Shown: positions 38,097 to 47,612 of the stretch, one piece after another | Layout: each line of letters begins with the position of its first letter | Position numbering within the stretch: position 1 is the first letter of the stretch | From: an uncultured Pelagibacteraceae bacterium | Lineage (GTDB): Bacteria; Pseudomonadota; Alphaproteobacteria; Pelagibacterales; Pelagibacteraceae | Direction: 5' to 3' | Length of the DNA: 60,402 nucleotides | Assembly: GCA_902573705.1 (NCBI GenBank) | Contig: CACGKR010000002.1 | Location: forward strand, 1 to 60,402 | Translations under genes and position numbers: made by a program | Notes under the pieces: model-generated | What the model was told of the DNA's origin: nothing | What the model saw: only the letters and a program-made list of their open reading frames with translations | Database searches by the model: none

Positions 38097-38830
38097 TGTT
38101 TACTAAAAAATTTTTTATAGAAAACACTAAAACATTATTTTATGCACTAATAATAGCAATTATTATTAGATCAATCTTTATACAGCCATTCTACATTCCA
38201 TCCTCATCTATGGAGCCCAATTTACTCGTTGGTGATAGACTTTTTGTTACAAAATATTCTTATGGTTATAGTAAGCACTCTTTTCCTTTCAGCCCCCCTT
38301 TTTTTCAGGGTAGAATCTTACAAAATAAACCAAAGAGAGGTGATGTTGTTGTTTTTAAAACCCCCGCAGATAATAGGACTGATTATATCAAAAGATTAAT
38401 TGGTCTTCCAGGTGATCAAATTCAATTTATTGACTCAAATTTATATGTAAACAACAGTGAAATATTAAAATCTAAATTAAAAAATAAAAAAAAAATTTTT
38501 TGTGGTGAAAATGAATTTGACACTTTTCTTTTTGAAGAGTCTATATCAGAAAAAAAAAAGCATTTGACTGTATACTCAAAAAAAAATAGTTATCAAAATT
38601 CAGACCCATTCATAGTTCCCGATAAACATTATTTTTTTTTAGGTGATAATAGAGATTGTTCTAAAGATAGTAGATTTTTAACAAGTGTTGGATATGTTCA
38701 TGAAGATAATCTAGTAGGGAAAGCTCAATTCATTTTTTTTTCATCAGATAAATCTTTCGGAAGTATTTTATATTTTTGGAAGTGGAACAAATCTATAAGA
38801 TTAGACAGATTCTTTAAAAAGATTAAATAA
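38096..38830 (+). CDS. lepB: Signal peptidase I
   Basis: LepB removes Sec signal peptides at the outer face of the inner membrane. The 244 aa protein has one N-terminal membrane span (about residues 13-30). The catalytic serine is in IPSSSMEPNLLVGD (Ser38) and the general-base lysine is in DYIKRLIGLPGDQIQ (Lys99). The box-E motif FFLGDNRDCSKDSR is present. A long lysine-rich insertion lies between the last two motifs. It overlaps acpS and rnc by 1 bp each. Confidence 0.96.
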   Translation: MFTKKFFIENTKTLFYALIIAIIIRSIFIQPFYIPSSSMEPNLLVGDRLFVTKYSYGYSKHSFPFSPPFFQGRILQNKPKRGDVVVFKTPADNRTDYIKRLIGLPGDQIQFIDSNLYVNNSEILKSKLKNKKKIFCGENEFDTFLFEESISEKKKHLTVYSKKNSYQNSDPFIVPDKHYFFLGDNRDCSKDSRFLTSVGYVHEDNLVGKAQFIFFSSDKSFGSILYFWKWNKSIRLDRFFKKIK

Positions 38831-39492
38831 TGAAAATAGATTATTTTAATTTAGAAAAAAAAATTGAGATTTCATTTAAAAATAAAGATTTATTAATTAG
38901 ATCACTTACACACAAAAGTTTTGATAAAAAAAAAAATAATGAAAAAATGGAATTCTTAGGTGATAGGGTTCTAGGTTTAGTTATGGCAAAAAAACTTTTA
39001 GAAATTTATCCAAATGAAAAAGAAGGTGTATTGGATAAAAAATTCGCATCATTGGTGAATAAAAAAACTTGTTTAGAAATAGCCAAAAAATTAGAATTAG
39101 AAAAATTTATCCTGACTTTTAATGTTAAAAAAAAAAATAATATGATTGAAGATAAAGTTTTAGCAGATAGTTGTGAAGCTTTAATTGGTTCTATATATCT
39201 TGAAAAAGGGTTTTCAATTGTTGAAAAATTTATTTTGAGTCAATGGTCTAAACACATCAAAGATAGTGTTGTTACCAAAGTTGATGCTAAAACAACATTG
39301 CAGGAACTCTCTTTAAAAAAATTTAAAAAATTACCTATTTATAAATTGATTTCTAATACAGGACCAAAACATAAACCTATTTTTAAAGTTGGAGTAAAAT
39401 TATCTGATACTAAATTTTATGTTTCTAAAGGTAAATCAAAAAAAGATGCAGAACAAAATGCAGCCATTTTATGCTTAAATAATATTCGTTAA
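38830..39492 (+). CDS. rnc: Ribonuclease III
   Basis: RNase III cuts double-stranded RNA, including rRNA precursors. The 220 aa protein has the catalytic signature EKMEFLGDRVLGLVMAKKL near residue 40, LADSCEALIGSIYLEKG with the second acidic pair, and a C-terminal double-stranded RNA-binding domain from DAKTTLQELSLKKFKK to the KDAEQNAAILCL helix. It sits between lepB and recO. era, which often follows rnc, is absent here. Confidence 0.96.
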   Translation: MKIDYFNLEKKIEISFKNKDLLIRSLTHKSFDKKKNNEKMEFLGDRVLGLVMAKKLLEIYPNEKEGVLDKKFASLVNKKTCLEIAKKLELEKFILTFNVKKKNNMIEDKVLADSCEALIGSIYLEKGFSIVEKFILSQWSKHIKDSVVTKVDAKTTLQELSLKKFKKLPIYKLISNTGPKHKPIFKVGVKLSDTKFYVSKGKSKKDAEQNAAILCLNNIR

Positions 39493-39493
39493 A

Positions 39494-40174
39494 ATGAATT
39501 GGGATGATTCAGGTTTTCTGCTTACAAAAAATAGATATAGTGAAAATTCTATAATTTCTGAAGTTTATACTAAAAATCACGGAAAAGTTTCTGGTATTAT
39601 TTTTGGAGGAACCTCAAAAAAAATAAAAAATTATCTTCAAATTGGTAATCAAATTTATATTAATTACATATCAAAATCTGATAATAAGCTTGGGTATTTT
39701 AAAGTTGAAATACAAAAAGCCTTATCTCCATTTTATTTTGATAATAATCAAAAGTTGTCATGTATTACATCTGCAATGCATTTAATAAAATTGCTAACAG
39801 CCGATTTTCAAAAAAATGAAGCTGTTTTTTTTTTAATTGAAGATTTTTTTAAATTTTTAAAATCAGATAATTGGATTAAAAATTATATTTATTGGGAATT
39901 AAATCTGCTCAAGATTTTAGGTTACGATTTAGAAATTAAAAATTTAGTTGATAAGAAATTAATTGGGAACCAATTACAATACATTTCAAAATCAAATATT
40001 GATAAAAAAGTTATTCCAAATTTTCTAATTGATAAAAATAATAATAAAGAAAAACTTGAAAACTTATTAGATGGTTTGAAACTTGTGGGTGATTATTTAG
40101 ATAAAACAATATTAAAACCTAATAATCTTAATCAACCTTTAAGCAGACAGCATTTCATTAATAGTTTAAGATAA
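39494..40174 (+). CDS. recO: DNA repair protein RecO
   Basis: RecO helps load RecA at gaps together with RecR. The 226 aa product starts MNWDDSGFLLTKNRYSENSIISEVYTKNHGKVSG, the OB-fold opening typical of the family, and has a mainly helical C-terminal domain (WELNLLKILGYDLE). The Cys-rich zinc finger of some RecO proteins is not present. The stop is immediately next to the convergent hemB stop with no spacer. Confidence 0.9.
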   Translation: MNWDDSGFLLTKNRYSENSIISEVYTKNHGKVSGIIFGGTSKKIKNYLQIGNQIYINYISKSDNKLGYFKVEIQKALSPFYFDNNQKLSCITSAMHLIKLLTADFQKNEAVFFLIEDFFKFLKSDNWIKNYIYWELNLLKILGYDLEIKNLVDKKLIGNQLQYISKSNIDKKVIPNFLIDKNNNKEKLENLLDGLKLVGDYLDKTILKPNNLNQPLSRQHFINSLR

Positions 40175-41164
40175 CTATTTCAAGATATCATTTATTCTAT
40201 CTGAATAATAACTTACAATTGCATTTGCACCTGCTCTTTTAAAAGCAACTAAACTTTCAATTATAATTTCTTTGCTAACTAAACCTTTTTTTATTCCATT
40301 AGCTAAAAGACTGTATTCACCAGATACTTGATAGGCCATTACAGGTATTCTAAAATTTTGCTTAATAGAACTGATTATATCTAAATAAGGTAAACCGGGT
40401 TTTACCATTACCATATCAGCTCCTTCTTTAATATCTAAAGCAACTTCTCTCAATGCTTCATCACTGTTTTTAAAATCCATTTGATAATTTTTTTTATTTC
40501 CTTTTAGCAAGCCTTTTGATCCAACAGCATCTCTAAATGGTCCATAAAAACTAGAAGCATATTTAACAGCATAAGATAAAATTTGTGTCATTTTATATCC
40601 ATTTTTATCTAATGCTCTTCTAATTTTTCCAATCCTACCATCCATCATGTCAGATGGCGCCAGTACATCACAACCAATTTGTGCCTGTAGTAATGATTGG
40701 TTTATTAAAATTTCTATAGTCTCATCATTCAAAATATATCCAGATTTTAATAATCCATCATGACCATGTGAGGTGTATGGATCCAATGCAACATCACACA
40801 TAATGCCAATTTCGTTTTTATACTTTTTTTTGATTAAATGGATAGCCTTACAAACTAAATTATCTTCATTTAAAGCTTCAGTTCCAAGTGAATTTTTTTT
40901 ATTATTTTGAGTGTATGGAAACAATGCAACCATAGGTAAATTATTTTTAATAGCTTTATCTATAACAAAACTCAATTTATCTAGTGTATAACGATAAACA
41001 TCAGGCATTGATTTTATTGATTGTCTTTTATTTTTTCCATTCATGAGAAAGATTGGTAATATAAAATCGTTAGAGGTAAGATTATTTTCTTCTATTAGTC
41101 TTCTAGACCAATCATTTTTTCTACTACGTCTAAGTCTTAAACTAGGGTATTTTCCAGTAATCAT
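40175..41164 (-). CDS. hemB: Delta-aminolevulinic acid dehydratase (porphobilinogen synthase)
   Basis: HemB condenses two aminolevulinate molecules to porphobilinogen for heme. The 329 aa protein shows RRSRKNDWSRRLIEEN, ALFPYT, CDVALDPYTSHGHDGLL, APSDMMDGRIG, the Schiff-base lysine regions SYAVKYASSFYGPFRDA and MVMVKPGLPYLDI, and PVMAYQVSGEYS. The metal loop reads DVALDPYTSHGHDG rather than the zinc-type DVCLCxYTxHGHCG, so a magnesium-dependent, zinc-free active site is expected. It is divergent from the oxygenase-like gene across 94 bp. Confidence 0.96.
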   Translation of the reverse strand: MITGKYPSLRLRRSRKNDWSRRLIEENNLTSNDFILPIFLMNGKNKRQSIKSMPDVYRYTLDKLSFVIDKAIKNNLPMVALFPYTQNNKKNSLGTEALNEDNLVCKAIHLIKKKYKNEIGIMCDVALDPYTSHGHDGLLKSGYILNDETIEILINQSLLQAQIGCDVLAPSDMMDGRIGKIRRALDKNGYKMTQILSYAVKYASSFYGPFRDAVGSKGLLKGNKKNYQMDFKNSDEALREVALDIKEGADMVMVKPGLPYLDIISSIKQNFRIPVMAYQVSGEYSLLANGIKKGLVSKEIIIESLVAFKRAGANAIVSYYSDRINDILK

Positions 41165-41258
41165 GTTTAAATCTATATAAATAATGCGACAAATGTAATA
41201 TACAAATATATCTTAAAAAGGATATTAAATAATTTTAAAAGGAGACAATATACTGCAA

Positions 41259-41849
41259 ATGAATTTAAATTTTAACGATTTTCAAAAACAAGATCTTAAA
41301 TTTGATATTAATAAATTACAGAAAGCTTACAAAGAAATATTGGCTATTAAGAAATTTACTGGTGTTGAAGGTATATCAAATTTTGGAGCGATCTCTTTAA
41401 CTCAAATCCCTGGAGATCCAGATTCAATTAAGGGTCATAAAGCTAGAGGTGTTTTTTGGACCAAACCTGACTCTTCAGGAAAAGAAGCTATGAGAGATGA
41501 AATGATAAATGAAGAAGCGTATTCAGAATTTATCGATGATTACAAAGATACTTATTTCAAAGAAGTGTTTGATGTCTTATCTTCTAAATATAAACTAGGG
41601 AGAGTAAGAGTATTGCTTAAAGAGCCAAGATCTACTCTCAGTTGGCACAGAGACCCAGAACCAAGATTACATATTCCAATAATTACAAACCCGGGTTCGA
41701 TTATGGTAATTGATAATATTGCAAAACATATGCCGGCAGATGGTTCTGTCTGGATAACTAACAATACAAAATATCACAATGCTTTCAATGGTGGAGAAGA
41801 AAATAGAATTCATTTAGTAGCTTGTGTTTTAGACTATAAGTTTAATTAA
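41259..41849 (+). CDS. Aspartyl/asparaginyl beta-hydroxylase-like 2-oxoglutarate oxygenase
   Basis: A 196 aa soluble protein with a cupin-type Fe(II)/2-oxoglutarate dioxygenase pattern like the aspartyl/asparaginyl hydroxylase family. SWHRDPEPRLHIPI (about residues 128-141) offers the first iron histidine, His138 by comparison with AspH; KYHNAFN gives the second at His173; and NRIHLV gives the 2-oxoglutarate arginine at Arg183. The substrate is unknown. The GGAG lies 14 nt before the ATG, rather far, and an in-frame CTG 6 nt upstream is a possible alternative start. rpiB follows 1 bp later. Confidence 0.8.
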   Translation: MNLNFNDFQKQDLKFDINKLQKAYKEILAIKKFTGVEGISNFGAISLTQIPGDPDSIKGHKARGVFWTKPDSSGKEAMRDEMINEEAYSEFIDDYKDTYFKEVFDVLSSKYKLGRVRVLLKEPRSTLSWHRDPEPRLHIPIITNPGSIMVIDNIAKHMPADGSVWITNNTKYHNAFNGGEENRIHLVACVLDYKFN

Positions 41850-41850
41850 T

Positions 41851-42276
41851 TTGAAAAAAATATTTATATCATCTGACCATGCAGGTTTTAATTTAAAGGA
41901 GAAAATTAAAAAAAAATTTTCAAAAAAATATATGTTTTTAGATTTAGGAACAAATAGCTCTATTATTTCTGTTAATTATCCTGACTTTGCTCATAAGCTT
42001 TGTAAGAAAGTTGGAATTAACAACAAAAATATGGGTATATTAGTATGTGGTTCAGGCGTAGGTATGTCAATGGCAGCAAATCGACACAAAAAAATAAGGG
42101 CAGCCGTGTGTTATTCAGTCAAAAATACCAAATTATCTAGATTGCATAACAATGCAAATATTATTACACTAGGATCTAGATTGACAAAAAAAAATATTGC
42201 ATTTAAATGTGTTGAGACTTTTATAAACACTAAATTTGAAGGTGGAAGACACAAAAAAAGACTAAAAAAAATATAG
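41851..42276 (+). CDS. rpiB: Ribose 5-phosphate isomerase B
   Basis: RpiB interconverts ribose-5-phosphate and ribulose-5-phosphate. The 141 aa protein begins [18 protein letters not shown] and has [44 protein letters not shown] with the catalytic cysteine region, and ARLHNNAN-like [15 protein letters not shown]. The start is TTG, 1 bp after the previous stop. glyA follows 8 bp after its stop, a pairing seen in many alphaproteobacteria. Confidence 0.95.
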   Translation: MKKIFISSDHAGFNLKEKIKKKFSKKYMFLDLGTNSSIISVNYPDFAHKLCKKVGINNKNMGILVCGSGVGMSMAANRHKKIRAAVCYSVKNTKLSRLHNNANIITLGSRLTKKNIAFKCVETFINTKFEGGRHKKRLKKI

Positions 42277-42284
42277 AAAATAAT

Positions 42285-43598
42285 ATGTCTAGTGAAACAA
42301 AATATATAAATTCAAATTACGAAGATTTCTTTGAAAAGAGTTTATCGAAATCAGATCCAGAACTTTTTGAAGCCATTAATGACGAATTAGTTAGACAACA
42401 AAATCATATAGAGCTTATTGCTTCAGAAAACATTGTGTCACAAGCTGTCTTAGAAGCGCAAGGATCAGTTTTAACTAACAAATATGCTGAGGGATATCCT
42501 GGTAAAAGGTATTATAATGGATGTGAGCATGTTGATGTTGCTGAACAATTGGCAATTGATAGAATAAAAAAACTCTTTAGTTGTAAATATGCAAATGTTC
42601 AACCTCACTCAGGTGCACAGGCTAATGGAGCAGTTTTTTTAGCCTTATTAAAACCTAATGATACATTTCTAGGAATGAGCTTAAATTCTGGTGGTCATAT
42701 TACACATGGGTTAAAAATTTCCATGTCTGGTAAATGGTTTAATGCAATAAGTTACGATGTTGATAAAAAATCTGAATTAATTGATTACGACAATGTTGAA
42801 AAACTTGCCTTAGAACATAAACCTAAATTAATAATTGCAGGTGGAAGTGCTTATTCAAGGGTAATAGATTTTAAAAGATTTAGAGAAATTGCAGATAAAG
42901 TTGGTGCTTATTTAATGGTTGATATGGCACATTTCTCAGGATTGGTTGCCGGCAAAGGTTACCCAAACCCGTGTGACTATGCTCATGTAGTTACATCAAC
43001 AACACACAAAGTTTTTAGAAGTGCAAGAGGAGGCATTATACTTTCAAATGATGAAGATCTTGGAAAAAAATTTAATACAGCTGTTTTTCCTGGGTATCAG
43101 GGAGGACCTTTGATGCATATTATTGCTGCAAAAGCAGCTGGTTTTTTTGAAGCTTTAAAACCTGAATTTCAAACATATATAAAAAATGTTTTAGCAAATG
43201 CAAAAATATTATCAGAAACTTTAAAGAACAATGGTTTTAAGATCTATTCAGGAGGAACAGATACACATTTAATGCTTGTTGACCTAAGACCTTTCAATGT
43301 AAAAGGTAATCTAGCATCTGAAAGTTTAAGCAGGGCCAACATTACATGTAATAAAAATGGAATACCATTCGATACTGAAAAACCTATGATAACCTCAGGA
43401 ATTAGATTAGGCTCTCAAGCAGCGACTACAAGAGGTTTTGGTTTAAAAGAATTTGAAGAAGTCGGAAATTTAATTACAAAAGTTATAAAAGGTTTATCCG
43501 AAAATCCTGAGGATAACAGCAAAGTTGAAGAAGAAGTTCGTAATGAAGTTATAAATTTATGTTCTAAATTTCCTATTTATAAAAATTTAAATAGATGA
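42285..43598 (+). CDS. glyA: Serine hydroxymethyltransferase
   Basis: GlyA interconverts serine and glycine with tetrahydrofolate, using PLP. The 437 aa protein shows [60 protein letters not shown] and the PLP-lysine motif [31 protein letters not shown] is near the end. About 15 extra residues precede the usual N-terminus. It can use the methylene-THF and glycine made by sarcosine oxidase. It overlaps nrdR by 4 bp. Confidence 0.98.
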   Translation: MSSETKYINSNYEDFFEKSLSKSDPELFEAINDELVRQQNHIELIASENIVSQAVLEAQGSVLTNKYAEGYPGKRYYNGCEHVDVAEQLAIDRIKKLFSCKYANVQPHSGAQANGAVFLALLKPNDTFLGMSLNSGGHITHGLKISMSGKWFNAISYDVDKKSELIDYDNVEKLALEHKPKLIIAGGSAYSRVIDFKRFREIADKVGAYLMVDMAHFSGLVAGKGYPNPCDYAHVVTSTTHKVFRSARGGIILSNDEDLGKKFNTAVFPGYQGGPLMHIIAAKAAGFFEALKPEFQTYIKNVLANAKILSETLKNNGFKIYSGGTDTHLMLVDLRPFNVKGNLASESLSRANITCNKNGIPFDTEKPMITSGIRLGSQAATTRGFGLKEFEEVGNLITKVIKGLSENPEDNSKVEEEVRNEVINLCSKFPIYKNLNR

Positions 43599-44053
43599 TC
43601 TGTCCTTGTGAAAAAAAAGGCGAAACTTCTGTTGTAGACTCCCGGCCAACTGAAGATGGTACTGCTATAAGACGAAGAAGACTTTGCTCATGCGGTGAAA
43701 GATTTACTACTTTTGAGAGAATTCAATACAGAGAATTAATGGTAGTCAAAAAAAATGGAAGAAAATCCTCATTTGATAGAGATAAACTTTCTAAATCTAT
43801 TTACATTGCATTAAAAAAAAGACCTTTAGATACTGAGACTGTTGAGAAATTTATCAGTCGTATATCGAGATCTTTAGAAGAGTTAGGACAAAGTGAAATT
43901 TCAAGTAATACAATTGGAACAATGGTTATGGAAGGTTTAAAAGAACTTGATCCAGTTGCTTATGTTAGATTTGCTTCAGTTTATCGAAACTTTAGAGAAG
44001 AAAAAGATTTTGTACAATTTGTGGACAAAATAGATGTCTTCAAAAAAAGATAG
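43595..44053 (+). CDS. nrdR: Transcriptional repressor NrdR with CxC zinc pairs
   Basis: NrdR represses ribonucleotide reductase genes when its ATP-cone senses dATP/ATP. The zinc-ribbon part has [17 protein letters not shown] and [10 protein letters not shown], and the ATP-cone begins [16 protein letters not shown]. The cysteine pairs are Cys3-Pro-Cys5 and Cys31-Ser-Cys33, each one residue shorter than the usual CxxC. The reading frame through both is unambiguous. 152 aa is a normal length. It precedes ribD, as in many alphaproteobacteria, overlapping it by 20 bp. Confidence 0.95.
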   Translation: MICPCEKKGETSVVDSRPTEDGTAIRRRRLCSCGERFTTFERIQYRELMVVKKNGRKSSFDRDKLSKSIYIALKKRPLDTETVEKFISRISRSLEELGQSEISSNTIGTMVMEGLKELDPVAYVRFASVYRNFREEKDFVQFVDKIDVFKKR

Positions 44054-45140
44054 ATTTTCATCGCAAGATAAAAATTATATGAAACTTGCTATTAATTTAG
44101 CAAGATCACGGAAAGGTTTAACGGGAGATAATCCATCTGTTGGCTGCTTAATTGTAAAAAATGACACAATTATTTCTATTGGTCAGACAGGATACAATGG
44201 TAGACCACACGCTGAACATAGCGCAATAAAAAATTCATTTGAAAAATTAAAAGGTTCAAAAATGTATGTAACTCTTGAACCTTGTAATCATTATGGAAAA
44301 ACCCCACCTTGTACAAAAAATATAATTAAAAGTGGTATTAGCGAATTAATTTATTCAATGGAGGATATCGACAAAAGAGTAAAAGGAAAGAGTTTTAAGA
44401 TTTTATCAAGTAAAAAGATTAAAGTTAAGAGAGGTCTTCTAAAAGAAGATGCAAAAGACCTTTATGACTCTTACATTAAAAATCGAAATAGTAAATTACC
44501 TTATGTTACAGCTAAAATTGCAGTTTCAAAAAATAAATTGATTTATAGTAAAGGAACTAAAAGAATAACTGATAAGAATTCAGATAAGATTACCCATTAC
44601 CTACGCTATAAGAATGATTCAATTATGATTTCGAGTAAAACCCTCAATATAGATGATCCAAGATTGACTTGCAGATTAAAGGGTTACAATAAATTTTCAC
44701 CAAAAAGAATAATTTTAGATAAAAATTTAGATATTAAATTAAAAAGCTATATTTTTAAATCAGCAAAAAAAGGTAATACAATTCTTTTTTATCATTCATC
44801 TAATACTAAAAAGATTAAAGTTTTAAAAAAAAAAGGATTAACTTTGATTAAAACAAAATTAAATAATGAAGGATTACTGGACTTGAAGATAGTGTTAAAA
44901 AAGTTATTCACTCTAGGCACAAGAAATTTACTTGTTGAAGGTGGTGACAAAATATCAAAAAACTTAATAAAAAATAGACTTATTGATATATTTTATTTAT
45001 TTCAAAGCCCAAAAATCTTAAGAGTAAATAAAATAAATCAGGGTTTTACTTCATTTGGAATTTTAAATAGTAAATATAAAAAGGTATCTAAAATTACATC
45101 TAAACTAGCCAAAGATAATATTACAATCTATAAAAGATAA
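44034..45140 (+). CDS. ribD: Bifunctional diaminohydroxyphosphoribosylaminopyrimidine deaminase / reductase
   Basis: RibD carries out the second and third steps of riboflavin synthesis. The N-terminal deaminase domain (about residues 12-130) has the zinc motif PHAEHSAI and [19 protein letters not shown]. The C-terminal reductase domain starts near [14 protein letters not shown], has [14 protein letters not shown] and [15 protein letters not shown]. The 368 aa length is usual for the fused enzyme. Its start lies 20 bp inside nrdR and ribE follows after 1 bp. Confidence 0.96.
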   Translation: MSSKKDRFSSQDKNYMKLAINLARSRKGLTGDNPSVGCLIVKNDTIISIGQTGYNGRPHAEHSAIKNSFEKLKGSKMYVTLEPCNHYGKTPPCTKNIIKSGISELIYSMEDIDKRVKGKSFKILSSKKIKVKRGLLKEDAKDLYDSYIKNRNSKLPYVTAKIAVSKNKLIYSKGTKRITDKNSDKITHYLRYKNDSIMISSKTLNIDDPRLTCRLKGYNKFSPKRIILDKNLDIKLKSYIFKSAKKGNTILFYHSSNTKKIKVLKKKGLTLIKTKLNNEGLLDLKIVLKKLFTLGTRNLLVEGGDKISKNLIKNRLIDIFYLFQSPKILRVNKINQGFTSFGILNSKYKKVSKITSKLAKDNITIYKR

Positions 45141-45141
45141 A

Positions 45142-45735
45142 ATGTTTAACGGAATTATATTTAATAAGGGTTTCATTAAGAAAATATCTAAAAGATCAAA
45201 AGGTATTAATATTTTTGTGAAATCAGACCTCAAATTGAACTCTAAGGATATTGGAGTTTCTATTGCATGTGATGGGGTTTGTTTAACATTAATAAAGATT
45301 CAAAATAAAATTATGGAATTTTATCTCTCTAATGAAACTGTTAAAAGATCAAAATTTAAGTATCTAAAGATCAATGATGTAATAAATCTAGAACTTCCTC
45401 TTAAGTATGGTCAAAAGATTTCAGGTCATATCTGTCAGGGACATATTGATACAACTGGTAAAACTTTGAATGTAAAAAAAGTTGATAAATCTTATATTTT
45501 TGACTTTGAAATTAATTCAAAAGAAAGAAAAAATATTATTGAAAAAGCTTCAATATGTATAAACGGTATTTCATTAACCATTTCTAAAAAAACAAAAAAA
45601 GGTTTTCAAATTTGGGTAATTCCTCATACTTTCAAATTGACCAATTTATCAAAGGTTAAAAAAGGTAATCTAGTAAATATAGAAATAGATATTCTTTCAA
45701 AATACGTTAAAAATTTTTTCAATGATAAAAAGTAA
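45142..45735 (+). CDS. ribE: Riboflavin synthase alpha chain
   Basis: Riboflavin synthase dismutates two lumazine molecules to riboflavin and a pyrimidine. The 197 aa protein has two tandem lumazine-binding barrels: the first begins MFNGIIFNKGFI and contains SIACDGVCLTLI; the second contains SGHICQGHIDTTGK and CINGISLTIS. The canonical start MFTGIV is here MFNGII. It overlaps the ribBX gene by 14 bp. Confidence 0.94.
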   Translation: MFNGIIFNKGFIKKISKRSKGINIFVKSDLKLNSKDIGVSIACDGVCLTLIKIQNKIMEFYLSNETVKRSKFKYLKINDVINLELPLKYGQKISGHICQGHIDTTGKTLNVKKVDKSYIFDFEINSKERKNIIEKASICINGISLTISKKTKKGFQIWVIPHTFKLTNLSKVKKGNLVNIEIDILSKYVKNFFNDKK

Positions 45736-46822
45736 TTATTCATCAATAGAAACAATTATTAAAATTGCCAAAAAGGGTGGGATGTTCATTTTAGTTGATG
45801 ATGAAAAAAGAGAAAATGAAGGAGATCTAGTAATTTCAACGAGTGATACAAATTCAAAGTATATTAATTTTATGGCTAAATTCGGAAGAGGATTAATTTG
45901 TCTTGCATTGGATAGTTTGCAAGCAAAGAGATTAAATTTATCACTCATGTCTCCGATTAATCAATCTAGAAACAAAACTGCCTTTACAGTATCTATTGAA
46001 GCCAAAAAAGGAATTACAACAGGTATTTCAGCAAAAGATCGAGCTAGAACTATAAGGATTGCATCCAAAAAAAATGTAAATAAGAAAGATATTGTGTCAC
46101 CAGGTCATGTTTTTCCAATTATAGCAAAAGATGGAGGAGTACTTGTTAGAGCAGGGCACACTGAGGCTTCTGTAGATATTTCCAAATTAGCAAAAAAAAA
46201 TAATTCTGCAGTCATCTGTGAAATAATGAATGAAGATGGCACAATGGCTAAAGGTCAAGATCTATTTAATTTTGCTAATAAACATAAATTAAAGATTGGA
46301 AAAATTGAAGATTTAATTTCTTATCGTCTGAAAAAAGAAAAATTGATTAAATTTAAAAAATCCTCTGATATTAAAGTTAAAAATCAAAGTTATAAAATTA
46401 AGATATATGAAAATTTGCTTGATGGCTCTGAACATTTTGCCTTGGTAAAAGGAAATATCAAAAGAGGTACTATTCCAAGAGTAAGAGTTATTTCTTCTAA
46501 TGTAGTACATAATTATTTAATTAATCAAGAATTGCCTAATTCATTTAATAAGACTTTGAATTATTTTAAAAAATTTAATAATTGTATCTTAGTTTTTATC
46601 AAAGACACTAATCTTAAGTCAGTTACTCAAACCCTTAAAGATTATAAGAATAAAGATTTTTATAAAAAAGGTAATGATAAATTAATAAGAAATTATGGGA
46701 TTGGAGCTCAAATAATTAAAGACTTGAAAATAAGAAAAATGATATTAATCACAAAATCGCCAAAAAAGGTTATTGGTTTAGAAGGTTATGATATAAAGAT
46801 AACTAAACAAGAGTTAATTTGA
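45722..46822 (+). CDS. ribB: 3,4-dihydroxy-2-butanone 4-phosphate synthase with degenerate GTP cyclohydrolase II domain (RibBX type)
   Basis: The N-terminal ~205 residues are an intact RibB that makes the four-carbon precursor of lumazine: [51 protein letters not shown] and [11 protein letters not shown]. The remaining ~160 residues align with GTP cyclohydrolase II ([14 protein letters not shown]...[16 protein letters not shown]). However, the zinc/catalytic block HSECLTGD...CDCG is replaced by [13 protein letters not shown], with no cysteine triad. So it should lack RibA activity, like RibBX proteins known elsewhere. A separate ribA would be needed and is not in the window. Confidence 0.93.
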   Translation: MIKSNYSSIETIIKIAKKGGMFILVDDEKRENEGDLVISTSDTNSKYINFMAKFGRGLICLALDSLQAKRLNLSLMSPINQSRNKTAFTVSIEAKKGITTGISAKDRARTIRIASKKNVNKKDIVSPGHVFPIIAKDGGVLVRAGHTEASVDISKLAKKNNSAVICEIMNEDGTMAKGQDLFNFANKHKLKIGKIEDLISYRLKKEKLIKFKKSSDIKVKNQSYKIKIYENLLDGSEHFALVKGNIKRGTIPRVRVISSNVVHNYLINQELPNSFNKTLNYFKKFNNCILVFIKDTNLKSVTQTLKDYKNKDFYKKGNDKLIRNYGIGAQIIKDLKIRKMILITKSPKKVIGLEGYDIKITKQELI

Positions 46823-47211
46823 TGAATAAAAATTTTTTAATAATAAATGCTAATTATTATAAGGATATATCAAGCGGTTTATTAAAAAGTGCTATAAATT
46901 CTTTACCTAAAAATTCAAAAGTAAAAATTATAAATGTTCCTGGAGTGTTTGAAATTCCAGTTACAATCTCAAAAAATATAAAAAGATTTGATGGGTTCAT
47001 TGCACTTGGATGTGTAATAAAAGGACAAACTCCACATTTCGATTTTATTTCACAAGCATCCACAAATGCAATTATGAAAATGTCTATAAATTCAAAAAAG
47101 CCAATCGGTAATGGCATAATAACTTGCTTAAATATGAAGCAAGCAAAAGTTAGGAAAAAAAAAGGTGCTGAAGCTGCTAATGCTGTTTTGTCAGTTTTAT
47201 TACAAAAATGA
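46822..47211 (+). CDS. ribH: 6,7-dimethyl-8-ribityllumazine synthase
   Basis: RibH joins the pyrimidine and butanone precursors to lumazine. The 129 aa protein has VPGVFEIPVTIS, GFIALGCVIKGQTPHFDFISQAS with the conserved catalytic histidine region, KKPIGNGIITCLN and GAEAANAVLSVL. ATG at 46822 overlaps the preceding TGA (TGATG) and is preferred to the TTG one codon earlier. It overlaps nusB by 4 bp, the usual alphaproteobacterial ribH-nusB coupling. Confidence 0.96.
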   Translation: MNKNFLIINANYYKDISSGLLKSAINSLPKNSKVKIINVPGVFEIPVTISKNIKRFDGFIALGCVIKGQTPHFDFISQASTNAIMKMSINSKKPIGNGIITCLNMKQAKVRKKKGAEAANAVLSVLLQK

Positions 47212-47612
47212 AAACTTCATTTAGTCCAAAAAATAATCCTAGAGTTATAATTATTCAAAAGTTATATGGTAAATTTTATAATGATGATGAACAACTAACC
47301 TATCCAAAACATAGGTTTAAAAAATTTATTAAAGATATTGTTTCAGGTACCATAGAACGTAATGATATAATCCTTGAAGAATTAGAAAAAAATTTAGGAG
47401 AAAAATTTTCTTTAAATAATTTAGATAAATTATTTCAGGTTATTTTAAAATCAGCTACTTATGAAATTTTGTATAAACCAAATTTATCAATGAAAATAAT
47501 AATTAAAGAATATCTTGATGCTTCAAATTTTTTCATAGATGACTCTCAAACAAAATATTTAAATGCTTTATTAGATAATATTGCTAAAAAATTAAGATCC
47601 TCTAATGCATGA
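47208..47612 (+). CDS. nusB: Transcription antitermination factor NusB
   Basis: NusB binds boxA RNA with S10 to promote antitermination of rRNA operons. The 134 aa all-helical protein has PRVIIIQKLYGKFYN at the N-terminus, LFQVILKSATYEILYKPNLSMKIIIKEYLDASNFF in the centre and TKYLNALLDNIAKKLR at the C-terminus, the family's NusB/RsmB fold blocks. The length is normal. It is coupled to ribH upstream and thiL downstream by short overlaps. Confidence 0.92.
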   Translation: MKTSFSPKNNPRVIIIQKLYGKFYNDDEQLTYPKHRFKKFIKDIVSGTIERNDIILEELEKNLGEKFSLNNLDKLFQVILKSATYEILYKPNLSMKIIIKEYLDASNFFIDDSQTKYLNALLDNIAKKLRSSNA

